A stretch of 64,000 bases of DNA from Phytopythium helicoides. Taxonomy: Eukaryota; Oomycota; Peronosporomycetes; Pythiales; Pythiaceae. The DNA lies in assembly GCA_024867545.1 (NCBI GenBank), contig JANFNE010000031.1, positions 186,001 to 250,000 on the forward strand, given 5' to 3'. Both the position numbers and the translations under genes were made by a program. Under the pieces are notes generated by a model that saw nothing but the letters and a program-made list of their open reading frames with translations, ran no database searches and was not told the DNA's origin. Positions 13,826-27,531 of the stretch are shown piece by piece (position 1 is the first letter of the stretch; each line of letters opens with the position of its first letter).

Positions 13826-14309
13826 CGACTACTATACACATATAGTTTCACTACAATGATGGCGTTCTTCGTTACGTTTCACAGCTCCGGGAAGCAAAAA
13901 TGGTTGGCGGCCCCCTGGTCTGCGTCACTCTCATCAACCGCACACTCAGTGAGCAGTCGCGAGGCTGCAACCACCCGCTCTGATGCGTTGCGATGACCAC
14001 AAGACGCAAGAGATTACCACGCTAGAGAGTCTCCAACAAGAATACACCCGTACAATGAAATGGAACCTTCAAGACGCGCCAGGGAATTGTGTTGTCTTTT
14101 TGCATGATTTGGAGGCGAGCGTACTAGCAATTCATTTGTGAACGATGTGAAAGGTTGAGGGAGGGCGAAATGACGTTTTTCGAGGCCATTCGAGACGAGG
14201 GATAATCTACCAAACTCGAAAGTCAATTCGTCCTGAAAGTGATATCTTCGCGTTGCTCAGAAGGGATTTTGCAACGGCACTACCGACGTCCAAGGTACAT
14301 TTTCATGGC
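13826..14309. other. Spacer between copy 1 and the left arm of the inverted duplication
   Basis: No supported gene. Only short overlapping frames are seen, with no recognised motif. The stretch includes the upstream region of copy 1 and ends where sequence mirrored at about 51665 begins. Confidence 0.4.
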
Positions 14310-14610
14310 GACCGATCCCATGGGGAACTAATGGCAGTGAACTCCATCCATGCACGGCAAGACTTTCCTTACCATGAGGCGACATGCCGCCTGACGCTGT
14401 CAGAGGCGGTATGCACGTTGGCGCTCCGATCGCCGCTACCATTGGATTGCCCCTCTGGCTCAAATGAAACCGTGGAGACGACAGCTGAAGGTTCATGTTC
14501 CCGCGTTCCACCAACTATGCCAGACAGACTCTTCGCTCCATCATCTCCCACCAGATTCACTTCAATCAATTACTGTGATTCGCAAGAATCAAACCTCCAC
14601 ACGCGGCAAA

Positions 14611-14915
14611 GAACGCCCACTGGCCCTTCATGCCGGCGCCTCTCCGTCTCCTCGGATGAGTCCATTGAAGAGAAGCTTTCGCGTATCCTCGCGGTTACTG
14701 CTGTCTGGTGGCCAACTTGAACCGAGAGCCTTTGGACTCGCCACTCCGTGTCGACTTAGCGATGGTGCTCACTCATGAGGAGCCACTACCAGTCCAGCCC
14801 ACTCATGAGGAGCCGCCGCCAGTCCAACCTTTGTCGCCAGTCTTCCTTCACTCAGTGTAGCAACTGCAGATCGGATCCCGTCCAGTGCCATTGGTGCTGG
14901 GCGTACACCTACCTG
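14611..14915 (+). repeat. ~300-bp family repeat, left-arm outer copy
   Basis: This is one of four copies of a ~300-bp repeat. The others are at 28545-28842 (same orientation), 37423-37738 and 51110-51370 (opposite orientation). The core carries TGAAGAGAAGCTTTCGCG and ends near TCCAGTGCCATTGGTGCTGG. Inside it lies a two-unit ~27-bp tandem (CACTCATGAGGAGCC...). In each arm the repeat brackets the giant gene as a direct pair, like terminal direct repeats or recombination substrates. A short open frame with the phrase SSDESIEEKLSRILAVTAVW runs through it, but coding is not supported. Confidence 0.75.
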
Positions 14916-15479
14916 TTGGAGCCAGCGATGGCCCTACCCGACCGCATGTAGGGCTGGTAAGGAGTTCAAGTTGGTGGCTATTGGCACGCTGCCAGCTACC
15001 ATATAAAATTTATCTTATTTAGCGTACACCTGCTTGCGAGAAAGCTGACGGGCACCTATCAGATAGCGGTCTGGGATTGTCACTACTGCAGACACTACAA
15101 CAATATGGCAGATCAACTGCTTTATCTTGCAATGGACCGCAAGATGAACAAGACTCGTGGTGCGCTAGTTGCTTTATTACACCCAAACGTTCAAGATTAC
15201 TTTGATAATGGCGTTCACTAATGGGTCAAAAATCATAGTCCAGAGAGGAAATATGTTACTGACTACCATTCAAGTACGTTAACCCTCATCTTTTGATACT
15301 CTTGAGATTTCTTCAAGTCTACTCACAGCGACTCGGAGTCGTTTGCGACATTTAATTCATTGCATGATTACAAATTCTCATTTCAATCCAGTTATGATAA
15401 GTTCTTGCTCTTGGTCGATCAATATTGCTTCAATGCACCGTAGCGTATCTTTTTTCATGTCGTCATCTACATTCTAAGC

Positions 15480-15900
15480 GCATCTTTGCATGCTTCACGG
15501 AAGTGGCTTTCAAAGAATTTGGTACAGCTGTTTGCTGGAGTATTAACGGTTTGCTCTACTAAAACAAGAAGTGGCAGCTTGGTTAAAACGACGTCATCAC
15601 ACAAGATCACAGCAGCCGTACAGTGACTCAGAGTAAACTTCTTCTGAGCTGAAGCATTATGATCCGATCGGCAAATTCAAACAACCTCGCAGATCTTTGC
15701 ATCTCTCGGTAGAAGTGTAAGTTGCTAGTATTTGGTCATCCATATCTACTTGACCTATTTCAAATTCTCGTCTGTTAGCACCGGAATAATGGATTCGACT
15801 GAGATGATTAGTGACTTGAGTGCTGTAGTTACATGTAAGAGCCGTTAGGAGTGCACTAAGAAATGTTGTGCCAGCTTAAGGACGACATAATTTTGGGAGC
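15480..15900 (-). pseudogene. Strongly decayed fragment of the giant gene's last exon (left arm)
   Basis: The sequence GGTAGAAGTGTAAGTTGC followed by degraded versions of 'attgatccattcg', 'gcaaccgg', 'gagttgagctggtcg' and 'taagagccg.taggagt' follows, in order, the last exon of copy 1 at about 3200-3600. No reading frame survives. It lies just downstream of the copy 2 stop. A mirrored counterpart is at 50110-50560, so the fragment predates the inverted duplication. Confidence 0.65.
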
Positions 15901-16064
15901 ATCCCGCCGGAAAATGGTCAACAAGCAGAAGGCTACTGAAGTTCGTCATGCCCACTGCCCACATGCACCGAGTGTATAAATTTTGAAAATAGAGACCCAC
16001 ATTCAGGCTCAAAAATTCGCAGAATGTGTAATCATTTTATATCCTCTTCCCTCCATTCATGCAA

Positions 16065-19000
16065 TTATTTCTCATTCTTGTCTTGGTCTTCGCTGCAACG
16101 GTTTCCATCTCCACTGTCCTCGCTTTCTCTCGCGATGTTTCTATCAGGGTTTGATTCGCTATAAGTTGTATTGCCCAGAGAAAGCTTTTGATTCAGCTCT
16201 AGCACCGTAGAGCTTTCGATTTCAAGTGACTTGTTCTTTCGAGATTCTTCCAAAAAGTAAAGTGGCGACTCCATCGAATTTGCCCACATCGACGGGAATC
16301 CCCAGGGTTTAACTGATCGTTTAGATTCAGCACAAAAACAGAATTGAGAGTGCGAACACAAACCTGATTGAGAGACCAGACTCTTGCTCGCCGCGAGTGC
16401 ATACCGCTGCCGTAATTGCAAAACTATCTTTCGAGTAAGCAATGGAACAACCCATGTGCGCACTGCTATATGCTGCAATGTCACTGGTGTTATTGAATCA
16501 CGTTCGGGAGCGCCAATTGTTGCAATTGCATCACCACCACTTTGATTGTCATGTCTCTCAAACTCACCGCCATCTAGGGGGGCGTCAAATCTGCACTTCA
16601 GACGATCCAGTCTCTCCCGAATTACTTCGACCTTGTTTTTGAGAGAGCTGTTAGGACTTTCCATCTCTCCTGAATTCGCTGTTTTATCCGAAACACTTAA
16701 ACAAGAAGCTTTTATCTCGCTCGATGACTCATTGTATGATCGCAACTCCCATTTGAAGCCACAATTCTGCGCGTTGTGGTCAGTTTCTAGAAAAGCTCGC
16801 ACAATTTGCTGTAAGTGATTCCTGCATAAATCGACCAATTTTTCCTGGACGTGCTGCAGCGCATTGAGCTTTCTAATTTCATTTTTCGCGGCTGCAATTA
16901 CGAAGTCAACGGCTTTGCGGATAGGCTTCTCATACAGTGAAATGCAACTACTTGCCACATCATTCATGATTTGATCGACTGAGGCAAGGAGTAGCTCTTC
17001 TGTTAAAACAATGTCGTCAACAAGATCATGGAAACCACAGAGCGATTCTCGCTGTAAGTATTCAAGTGCCAAAAAAGTGAGGTCTGATCGGTAAACACCA
17101 ACAGCTTTGCGTATGTCATCGTCAATTGGCAAAAGTGTATGGTAATAGTATTTGTTGATCCACTTGCCCTTGATCCCCTTGAGGTCTTCGTCAGTAGCCA
17201 CAGGGAAAACGATCGAATTGAGATGATCATTGACTTGACTGTTGGTTTCAAGTGCTGCAACCAAAACCTCGAGAAAAGAGGAGCTATTGAGTGGTCGGAC
17301 GATTCCTATTAAGAGATCTTGGCATTCACGTGAGTTCGAAGTCAATTCTTCTTGAAGCTTCTGTTCGATCGTCTTCAAGAGTCGTTCGCTGTACTCAACT
17401 AGTTTTTGGCTCGATTCGGGTTCAGTGAGAGCGTTTGTCAGTATTTTACCCAGCCACTTGATGGTGCTCGTGTGAGCTTTCTCTAGTATCTCTGCCTCGC
17501 ATGATTTGAACCTGTTCACGGAATCGGTGACTGCATGTTTTTCATAAAAGGATCGAATCCTTAGCACTTGCATTTCGTCCTCAAGATCACCGAAGACTTG
17601 GCACTGGCGATGTAATCTGGCATCTTTGAAGTAGTTAAATAAGAACCGGATTTCGTACATTCCTGGCTCCGACGGAGTGCTAACCACCATTCGCCCAGAA
17701 CATGGTTTTCCTGGGTCGGCTTTGATATAGGCAGATATTGGCACAATCTCGATCTTAGCGTAGCCGGCTGAAAGAGTTGTCTTTTTGTTGGAAGTCGGAC
17801 AAGAAACTCGAAAGAACCCGATGCAGTTTCTACATTCTCGCATTGCTAGAGTATCGTAGTTTACTCCATTGATGGTCCACGTAAGGCTAAGCTTTTCTCC
17901 AGGTCCCACTAGCTGTTGATCGCATGTAAGATTCATGAATAAGTTGAATGTGCCAATCTTGATTTCATTGGATGGAAGAAGATCGAGAACATCGTAGCAC
18001 GAGTGTGGACTGTCGACATCCTTCGGTCGCACTTTACTCAGCAGATTTTTATCGGAAGTGGCGTTTTCAGCCTGCTGGATGCCATGTTTGTTGTCATTGT
18101 AGCGTAGATAGTAAAACTCGTAGTTCTGGAGGCCGTACTTGGGTGGATAGATGCCGGCGTCGTTCCCATACATGAACGCGTCGTAGTCTTTGTCGGTTGG
18201 AGGTAAGCTGTTGTTTGCAGGACGAAATTTGACCTCACCGCTCACAACCTGGAAACGAATAGCAGTGAGACATCAAGAATTACTCATGGAGCACTGTTTA
18301 ATCACACACCTTTCTGTCCTTTGCAGCTTCATCCTGGGCGTCAATTATCTTCTTTCTAGCCTATGAACACATTCCATGAGCGAATTGAAAACAGTTGTCA
18401 GACCAATTTCACTTACCTCAGCGGTCTCTATGGAGTCAACCGCATCTTGCAGAGTATCTGTTAGTTTTCTCCCGGGCTTCGCCTTTGATAACTGTAATTG
18501 TTTTTTAAACCTGTCATCAAGTACTTTGTTTGCCGTTATCTCAGCGTGTTTTGTTTTTCCTATGTTGGTGGTTCCTTTCAATTTTTGAGATTCGCTTCTG
18601 GTCAATCGTAGCAGTTTCTTCGCCGATACAATTATTTCCATTGCTTCTTCTTCCTTATCTGCAGTTTTCGGCTTCCAACCAAACTCACTAGATCCACTGT
18701 GCTTCAGTAGACGATAACAAATACATTGATCCATTGTGCGACGGCCCTTGTTACCCGATTTTCGAGCAGGAAACAATCCTATTGCGTCATTCGCGTGGAA
18801 ACGCTGTCGTGCATTAACCTTCCAGCTGACTGTCACTTCTCCCTCACCACGATCAAGTGCATCTGCAAGTACTACATAGCTTAGATCGGGCATAGCCTGC
18901 AGCACCACAAGTTTCTTCTTTGCGGAAGTTGCCTTCGCAACATCCAGATCTGCTGCGACCCCAAATGTTCGGGATAGACTATCACCAATATCATTAGACT

Positions 19001-22000
19001 TAGTAATGACGTTGTCGCGTGTCACCTGTGCTAGTCTATCAAGAGCTTCAGCTTTAGACATTTGATTGCGGCTTTGGGAATGCTTTTGATTCGTTTTGCC
19101 TCGAGAGGAATCGGAATTGTCATCCTCACTTCGAGACTGAATTAAAGTAGCAGCTAGGTCTGGTACAGCTTCAACTGGCATGTCGATATGTGTTGTCCTC
19201 AGGCCATCATTTGACTCCACAAACTCAAGCCACACGCTACGTGCTTGCTGAAGAAACTCTAGCATTGGAGTCACGGCAGTAGCCCAGAGTGCCACTTTTA
19301 ACCACCGGATGTTAGCATAATTGTGCTGAAGACGTAAGAGAGCCACAAGCTCTCCCGTGGCACTGAGCCACCTAAGCGTCGTCGTGATGAAGCTCGTATT
19401 CGTCAAATAGACAACCCCTTCTTGGTTTTCATTAAACCACGAAGTTGAAACAAATCTCCACACCGGATCTTTGTCTCGCTCGGACTCAGGCAAATCTGCC
19501 TGCAAGAATTTCTTATTGATAAAGTACGTCAGAATTGGCCCACGGTTCAAAACTTCTGACGTGTAAGCAATATAAAGGGTTTCGGGCACGCAGAGCCAGA
19601 AAAGGCTAACAATCTTTCCGTGCAGCGTCATCGTCTGAAGCTGCTTTATCTCACCGCTCGGCTCGTCTTTAAAGCAGTCGTTGGCTCGAGGTTCGATAGC
19701 AAACTCTTTCCACTGATTCTCACCCCATATTCCACCACTGACAAGACATATGTTTATAAGTGGCATCACAATCTTGTCCTTGATGTGCTGAAGCTTCCAA
19801 TTGAAGTTAAACGTCATACAAAACTTGTCAAATGTAAGGATTTTTTTAACGTGGCGAGCGGTACGATGTGCTGCCTGCTCAGTCCACTCTTTTGCATTAC
19901 GCGGTGGCACAGTTTCTCTCATTTGATGTGACGCGGATCGCAACCCGGGTTGCGCCTCAGGTGTATAGTACATGTAAGAGGCACTAGATCTCCAGCCGAG
20001 AAATGCTCCAAGTGAACGACCAACCGATCGCACCATCAGCACGAAGTACAATCGAATAAAAACAAGCGAGAGTCGCACAAAACCATAGTGAGCAATGAGC
20101 TCACTGTAGGTCATGGTGATATAATCATCGCAGCTTTGATCAAAAGAAGGAAGCTTGCACATGCGAATTACTGATGGAATTGATTTGATCGAATACGAGA
20201 CCAATGCAGCAACATTTGAAGCACCGCCCTGGATTCTTTTGCTGCAGCAACAACACATACACTTGATTAGCGTGTTGACAATCCTCGCCGCCACCACTTT
20301 CACAATATGGGCCACAACCCCAATCACAGTTTTCATCACCAATATCATTGCCCACCATATTTTCTTCAATACTTGATCCAAGATTGAACCAATTGGCTTC
20401 AGTTTCCGAGTTATGATGAGGAGCAATACTCCTGTACGTGTTGCTTGCAGATCCAGTGTCCATTTGCGTACTCTCTTTGGTAGCACTAATTTCCATCTCC
20501 ACTCAACTAGACTCGCATTTTGTCGAATAGCATCTTTAATTAACCTCCGACTTCGTGTGTAGCTGAGTTTTTGGATAGTTTTTTGGTCGTCGACTTTCAC
20601 ATGAGGAGCCCAGCTGTACAAATCTAGTATCAGCAACGGAAGACATACAAACATGAATATAGTTATCATTGTAATCATGATAACGCCAACAGAATAGTTG
20701 AGTTTAGCAAGCCAGACGTGCGTACATTTCGGGGTCTTGTCTGTGAACAAATGGAGAGTGGCAAAAGCCTCTGCAGGGCCTTCATAAAGAGTGTCATAGA
20801 GCTTACCCAAGTTATTAGATAGGAAGAGGACACACGTTTTAATGGACAGGAAGATGGGGATAATGAACAGTGCTCCAAGGCCTTTAACTGGCAAGCGCTC
20901 ATCAATCTTTTGCACCTTGAGCAATACGTCTTCTTGAACAACAACGTAGAGCAAAAATGTTGCAAGAACTAGTGCAATAAACGTCCATATCAAGTAAAAC
21001 CCTGACACGCATTCCGCCGATATATCAAACAGGTCAAATCTGATGCTGATAAGCTTTTCCATGGCGTCGGCAAACTTGTAAAAACTAATGAACATGGCCT
21101 GGAGTGGCTCCCAGAACAGATGTGTAAACGCTGCTTTGAGCTCTTTAATTTTCTGCGGTTCGACCAAAAATGCATTCGCAAGTAGCGTCAGGTTGAATGA
21201 CAAGTTGGCAAGTGCGAGTGCGTACTTAATGAATCCAAGTCCAGCTGTGAACAAAAGCTGAAGAATAAGAGTAAAAAGATTCGAACGGTAAGCAGTCTCG
21301 AGCCATCGAATGCTCTTCGCTTTGTAGTAACTCCACTTTCGGACACTCTTTGCCTTTTTTATTGTGAACGGGCCGTAGCGACAGAGCTCTCCAGTTGCAC
21401 ATGATTCTCGTGAATTTTCATTGGACCATTCATTGGTTACCTGACGTCTGACGTATTTTGCGACGTAACTACCACCATCACTGAATTTCGAGCCCAACCG
21501 AATGGTCATCTGGTCTTCAGAAAGACTGTCAGATGGATTTTTGATAACAGGAAACGCTTTTCCAACTCCCATAAGAGAGTATTTCTTTAGACTGTTCTTA
21601 GTGGTGTTCTTTTTGCATTGATACCGTTGGAGAACATATCGAATTGTGCCTGGCTTTGGCATAGATGTTCGTAGTTGAATGTTGAGCCCAAGAAGCTTGC
21701 TTCGAGAGCTTATTTCCTCCACAACATCATGAACGATCAGAGGGAAGTAACGCCGTACAAATGGAGACGCAGATAGATATTCTTGCCAAAACTCTTCCAA
21801 GATTTTGTCCTTTGTGCGGTTAGTCGGCCACCATAACAGAGTCCAGCGAAGCTTGCGAAGCAAGAAATAAGTGGCTTTGAACCACGTACTAGTGTCAAAT
21901 TTCTCGGCTGCTTTTGGGAGTCCTACGTTTAGCAGCTCTTGAGCCTCGCAGATTTCTTCGGTGCTATTAGCTTGGAGTTTTCCTAATATCGTAGAGCGAA

Positions 22001-25000
22001 GGCTATCCGAGGCGCGTATGATTTCTTCAGGAAGCACAATGATCCAGTCGTTATACTGAGCTTTTGCGTGCCCGAGATTGAATTGAAAAACAACGGATTT
22101 AGTACTATCAATTGGCAGTTGAGATTCTTGGCGACTTGAACCCTCTTTGGTGGCTACGAAAACTTTTAGCGAAACAAGGAATGGTCGAACATCTACTAAG
22201 GGCGTCGTTCCGAACATTGTATGGATGCTATTCTCCCCAGGAACTACGCCTAACGAGCGAGATCGACCAAGAATTACCCGTGTCTTTGTTCCTGCTTCAT
22301 CTACTTGATCCCGCACTAAGCAAATTTGGAATCTTCCTGGTGGTAAATTCAAACGATGCGCCGATGGAAAAAGGGCAATCCCTGACTTGATCTCTTCGCG
22401 GGTAATTGCTACTGGTTCTTGAAGGTTCCCATAAAATCTCAACAAAGTGTTTGGAACACACCAATTATGCCGCGAGCTTTCATTGTTTTCTCTGTCGGAC
22501 TCATCCACTCTCCAGGTCATTTTGAATGCCGGAGCGTCAAGACTATGCAGTGAATTTGGTGCCGAGACATCATCATGGATCAGATAGAGGGAATCATTAT
22601 CCTTTAATCCGTCACAGTGCCAGCGCAAACGCAAGTGCGATCGGAACGGATATTCATATATTGTACCCTGCGTCCCCTCGTCATCATCTTGCTCCTTTAT
22701 CTTGGTTAGGTGACGACTGAGAAGTGGTAGTTTTGAAGGAGTGTCATTCCTTTGCATGCTCTTGCACTTATATTGAAACTCAACCTTCAGCACACCAACA
22801 TCCTCATTTTTTTCCGTCACCAACATTTTGAGATCGTCTGTGGTTTTGCTGTCATCATGAAGAACTAAGAGAAGGTCTTGCAGATCAAATGTCGCTTTCC
22901 CGATAAGCCGGGTTTCAAGTCCGATTTCACTTTGGTCAATCTGATTACTGCCTTCGATATCCTTAAGTTCTTGGGTTCTCTTCTCTACCTCGTTGTTGAG
23001 AGCTGCCTTCTCGCTTTCGTACTTTCTCTTCTCATCTTGCACGTGTCGATAAACAATAAACTGCTCAGAAATCATTTTATCGATGGCACTGGTACGTTTC
23101 AATATCTGCTTTGTGTACTCCCGCCTCTCCTGTTCAAGATCGCCGAGTGTATTGGAAAGCGCGGTCACACGCTTCAGAGCATCCTTTGCAACTTTGAGTT
23201 TCAGCTCCAACTCGGACTTTTTATCGGTTTTCTGCTTGAACAGTTTACACTCGATTTTCTGGGATTTCGATGAGTCAACAAACAGCCTGAATTTATCTTC
23301 TGGGAAACTGATGAAAGCATCAGGAGAAGGATCGCGAAGTATAATCGTCGAAAACACCCGACCATAAGGATTCTGGCTTAGCTCGTCTTCGACTGCTTTA
23401 ATTTTCCTTTGGATCTCTGCTCTTTCACTCGTATCTGTCTGAATGCTCTGCTCAAGCTTGTCCAATTTTCGCATCTGGTCTTGGGATGATTTATCCCACT
23501 TTTCCTCTTCTGTAAGAACATTCAGTGTCTTGGTATCATTTTCATCGTTTTCCCCGAAGGCAATGACGCTTATCTTTTTGGCCAAAGACATTGAGTTCGA
23601 GGACGAATCGTTCTGCTCCTGGGCTACACCAACTACTTGGAAAATTATGTAAAGCCCTTCTGGATCGTCTTTCTTGCTGAATGGCTCTCCTTTTTCCAGG
23701 AATCGATCTGCAAGCTCAGTGATGCTCGAGACAGAAATATGCAGAAATCCTCGATCTCTCGATCTGCTTACTGCTTCGAAGCTAACATCAAATGAGACGT
23801 TCTCGTCTGTTTTTTCTTCAACACGACCCCCAAATGCTCCTTCTTGCAGATCATCGAGAGCTTTGGTCAGAGCAGAGGTTTCTTTCAGAGCTGATTTTGC
23901 CGCCGCTTCAACATCGACCCGCTCGCGAGCTACGGCCATGACTGCTTCACGCGTCCCATCAGATTGTGAATCGTTTGAAGGGAGTAACTTTTGCATCTCT
24001 ACACTGTAGTAATCGTTGACGGCATCGCGAGATCCGAGTAGACCACTAGCATACGCTCGAAGAAAATCTGATAGCCGCAAACCATTCACCGGGTCGCAGC
24101 GTGTGGTTTCGCAAATTGCTTCCCAGAGCTCACCGGTAAGTTTTGGCTTCACGACTTTCGCAGCAGCCAGCAATGCATTTAGTTGCAATCTGTTCATGAA
24201 CCCTTTTTCTCCAAACTGACCAAACAGTTTCTTGGCGTAGCAGATCGTCAGCCAAAATGCTGCTCCACGATCTATTGGTATCACATCAGGGTGGCCACCA
24301 CACATTATTTGTGATATTTCGTCGCGACTCCAGCCATTAGAGCCCTGAGATTGCAGGTTCTCCAAGACATTATCTGCTGCACTATCAGGGAAGAATTTGA
24401 GCTCTGCAAGTATCTTGATGGTACGCCTTGAAATGACTTGGACATTGCTGTTTCCTTCAAAGATCTCAGCTATTTCACCAAATAGCTTTTGTGCACTGTC
24501 AAGACGAAAGAAAATATCCTTGACTTGGTGTGTATTGTTTCCCGTCAATTGGTACCAGCTACACGAAAACTGTCGGCGAGTCAAACCATTAGCTGCATTG
24601 GCTCCTAGCTCGTTGCATAGTGTGTCCCACTTGGCAGCATCCAGGACTGCATCATATCCTCCAATAATACGAAGTAGACGATTGACATCGTCAAGCCGCA
24701 AGGTATCAGCGTTGTCACGCCTCATCGCTTCAAAGATCCCGTTCATGTATTCCAGCTCTTCCCACAACTTTGATGGAGTTGTTTCGATGCTTCTCAGCAT
24801 GTCGATAACTTTTGTCGGCTCAATACCTTCATTTCCTGCCAGGAAGGAATACCAGCTCTCGTGCAGCTCAAACTCGATTTCCGCTGGGTGAGAATCGTTA
24901 CCATCCGCTAATAGTACCACTTCACTTGGGCCAGCAAGTCGTGTTCCACCATTCATATATTCTCCGTCACTGTCCAGTGACGAGGATATTCCTCGCAACT

Positions 25001-27362
25001 GAATCGTCATCGGATCTGAAACTTCGCATTGTTCGATTACAAGCTGAATTGATTGCGATTGCGAATCCCATACAGTCTGAAGCACTGCGATATTTGGAGG
25101 GTTGATAACTCGGCTTGTGAGTAACTCGTTCACTATCCAATCTCTTCGCGGCATTCTAAACGTAACCACAGCTCTGTTCGCGAAATCCGTCAGCGGACGA
25201 AATGTCAATGTGGTCGTCGTTCCTTCATGGAAGAAGTATGACTGAAGACGGAGAAAATGGAGAACGTATGGCTTTCGGCTTTGGCTAAGTGCTTTCAAAC
25301 GCTGACGTACGCTTGTCAAATGGGCGTCGGCTTCGCTCTTACTCAGCGCAAATGATTTGATACAGTTGAACTGGTTGAGCGAGTTCTCCTCTCCATCCGA
25401 CATGATGGAACACAAAATGTCATGCAGCTGAATCTCATCTGACTTTGATTTGACTTCTGTGACGATTGGGCACTGACCGAAGAAGTCGATACCAAGACTG
25501 AAGCCGGGATTTCTAGTCATTCGAATCTTGCGCAGCTGTAAGGATGGGTCAACGTATTCGGCCGATACATTGTCCTCACTGCGATCTTTCCGATGTTGTA
25601 GCAATTGCTCACGACATGATGTTGGGCGGTGGTGCCAATTGGTAAACATCGTAACGAAACAAACAGGTTCTGACTCGCTATCTGGTCCCGAGTACTGACC
25701 GAGTGACAGTTCACACGGCCCTAGACGTACATTTCCCTGACAATTAATTCCAGAAATCGCGAACACGAGTGTCGAATCTTCTGCAATGCAGGTTTCACCA
25801 TCAAAAGCTACTCGAATGGTCTCTGTCGCTCTATCAAATGTAGCTACAGTGTGCTCGAACTCCTCGAGCTGCGGAACCTCAAATTCGACCTTGAGCTCAA
25901 AATCGTCGTCTCGATGCTTGATCAAATCCTTGGGAAGCTTGATGATAAGAACGCCGTCTGGTTGGACTGGAGCTATCGTCCGCAAGAAGAGTGTCAAATG
26001 TGAGTCGAAGCGAAAATAGGACTCCTGTCTGTAAAACGTGACTTTGCGAACTCCGCTCTGAGCCAAAAGCGATCGGCCATTCGATAGGCGCCTTGACTCC
26101 TCTTTCTTGCTGCTCGCAATTGTGTCAGCAATCAAATTTACACCATTCACACTCGCCACAATATCATGCTCCTGGATGATGGTATATTTCGCCGTTGCTG
26201 CTGGGCCGCGCTTGGACGCCACTGTAAGGCAAAGCCCATAAAAATCAGACTGTAAGGTGATGCCAAGGTTCCCGACTTCGGTGAAGACGATGTCATAAGA
26301 CAGCACCCGGTTCTCAGTATTCCGCACAATCAGCAATGGTTGCTCCAATCTCGCAGGCGCAGCCTCAGTTTGAGTAGAGCGCCGTCTAGGCGACCTCTTT
26401 TGTCCCGTGTTTTGGTCGTCCAGTGGTTGTGTCTTTTGCAGCATTTCTTGCCACTTTCTGTCATCCATTTCTATCGTTTGACGCTGGGAACGTAGCAAAC
26501 TTGTAAACGCTGATCTTGAAATGGTGTCCTCGTCCGGATCTCTCATCATAGCTTGTACTTTTTCGTTAGCGAGCACAGCGTGTACAACAGCGGCCGGTTC
26601 ATGATGAGGCTTGAATATCGCGTTGCCGTTGATCGAGATATAGAACAGCTCCGTGAACTGCATCCAGTTGATGGATGAAGTGTGTTCATCGAGTCCCAGC
26701 TCCTGAAGCACACTTTTCCACTCTTGAACTTCAAAGATAGGTACTTCGACACAACTTGCACGTTGGATGTCTTGTATTTGCTGCAAACCGATGAGCATGG
26801 AGGTAGGTGGTGTGTCTTCATTACTTGAGTTTGGCCATCTTCGACTGCTACCATCCTCGCTTGCACCGAAGCGACCAACAAGCATCTGCGAGAAATGCAG
26901 CGTTTCTTCGTCCTTGAGCACTTCATGCACAATATTCTCGACGTTTTCACTGCCGAAGAACGGGAACGGTCCGAACAACAGTCGAAAACCTTCTTTCGTC
27001 ACGGCATTATCGGCTCTTTTATCCTCCGGGAGTTCATCAATCGCTCTTTTCCATCGCTCTTGGTTGATGTCGTCCTTGCGAAAGCATTTGCGGAGTATGT
27101 TGAACTCGTTTAGACCAAGGGTACCTCCGAGAGACGTCGAGCTCACAACATTCGCTTTTGGATCGGGAGAAGTTCGGAACCAAGTAAATATGCGGTCGAG
27201 AGCTGACTCCAGCGTGATGTCTTCATAGACCAGGGGTGTCGATGTCATGAATGGCAAGTTGGACGACAGAGCTCGCCGAGGACTCACTCCCTGGATCTTC
27301 TCTCTCACAGACTGCTGAGGTCCATTCTCGTCAAAATCCAGGCTCAGCTCGTTGCCGTTCAT
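16065..27362 (-). CDS. Giant multidomain polytopic membrane protein, copy 2 (~3726 aa), unknown function
   Basis: Three exons join in phase 0: 27362-18417 (2982 codons), microexon 18360-18310 (17 codons) and 18248-16065 (727 codons plus stop). Splice signals are GAG/gtaagt, catag/GCT, AAG/gtgtgtg and ttccag/GTT. Rough residue positions: EF-hand-like N-terminus 30-330; PDZ-like modules about 350-440 (NLGITLQSDFYG) and 605-690 (GFSLGIDFFG); EF-hand-like 880-1000; C2-like 1205-1250; coiled coil 1300-1470; beta-rich modules from about 1570; hydrophobic segments near 2024-2064, 2120-2182, 2224-2250, 2332-2372, 2427-2457, 2529-2604. Beta-sandwich repeats with an IGLF/IGFF core lie at about 2842-2870 and early in exon 3, resembling SKICH-type domains (inference). 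I do not recognise the family. A membrane-anchored scaffold or channel-like role is possible. It is divergent from copy 3, and the whole frame is open. Confidence 0.85.
18310..18360 (-). other. 51-nt microexon of copy 2
   Basis: The segment encodes ARKKIIDAQDEAAKDRK in phase 0 and is bounded by catag on the 5' side and gtgtgtg on the 3' side. The same exon exists in copy 3 (47675-47725, 17 codons) and, longer, in copy 1 (4662-4597, 22 codons). Conservation of both splice sites in three paralogues supports it as real. Without it, the open frame of exon 1 would run past its donor to a stop at 18345. Confidence 0.82.
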
Positions 27363-27467
27363 GCTGGTGTTCTCTCGAAAGATCTAGGGCTTCAGGCTGG
27401 TCGCTTCGCTTTACTTTTCTACTCTGAGCGCTCCCAAACGCTCCGAGAACTTTGCTTTAAGGAAGAT

Positions 27468-27531
27468 GCAACCGCCCGACTGATGAGCACAACGACTGGT
27501 TACTTATTGCGCTCACTAGTCGGGCGGTTGC
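27468..27531. promoter_or_regulatory. 64-nt imperfect palindrome upstream of copy 2
   Basis: Arms of about 25 nt (GCAACCGCCCGACTGATGAG and its near-perfect reverse complement ending GGGCGGTTGC) enclose a ~14-nt loop, 106 bp upstream of the ATG at 27362. The hairpin is mirrored at 38512-38574, and one arm occurs upstream of copy 1. It could be a regulatory hairpin, a dimeric factor site or a small inverted-repeat insertion. Only the structure is seen. Confidence 0.6.
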
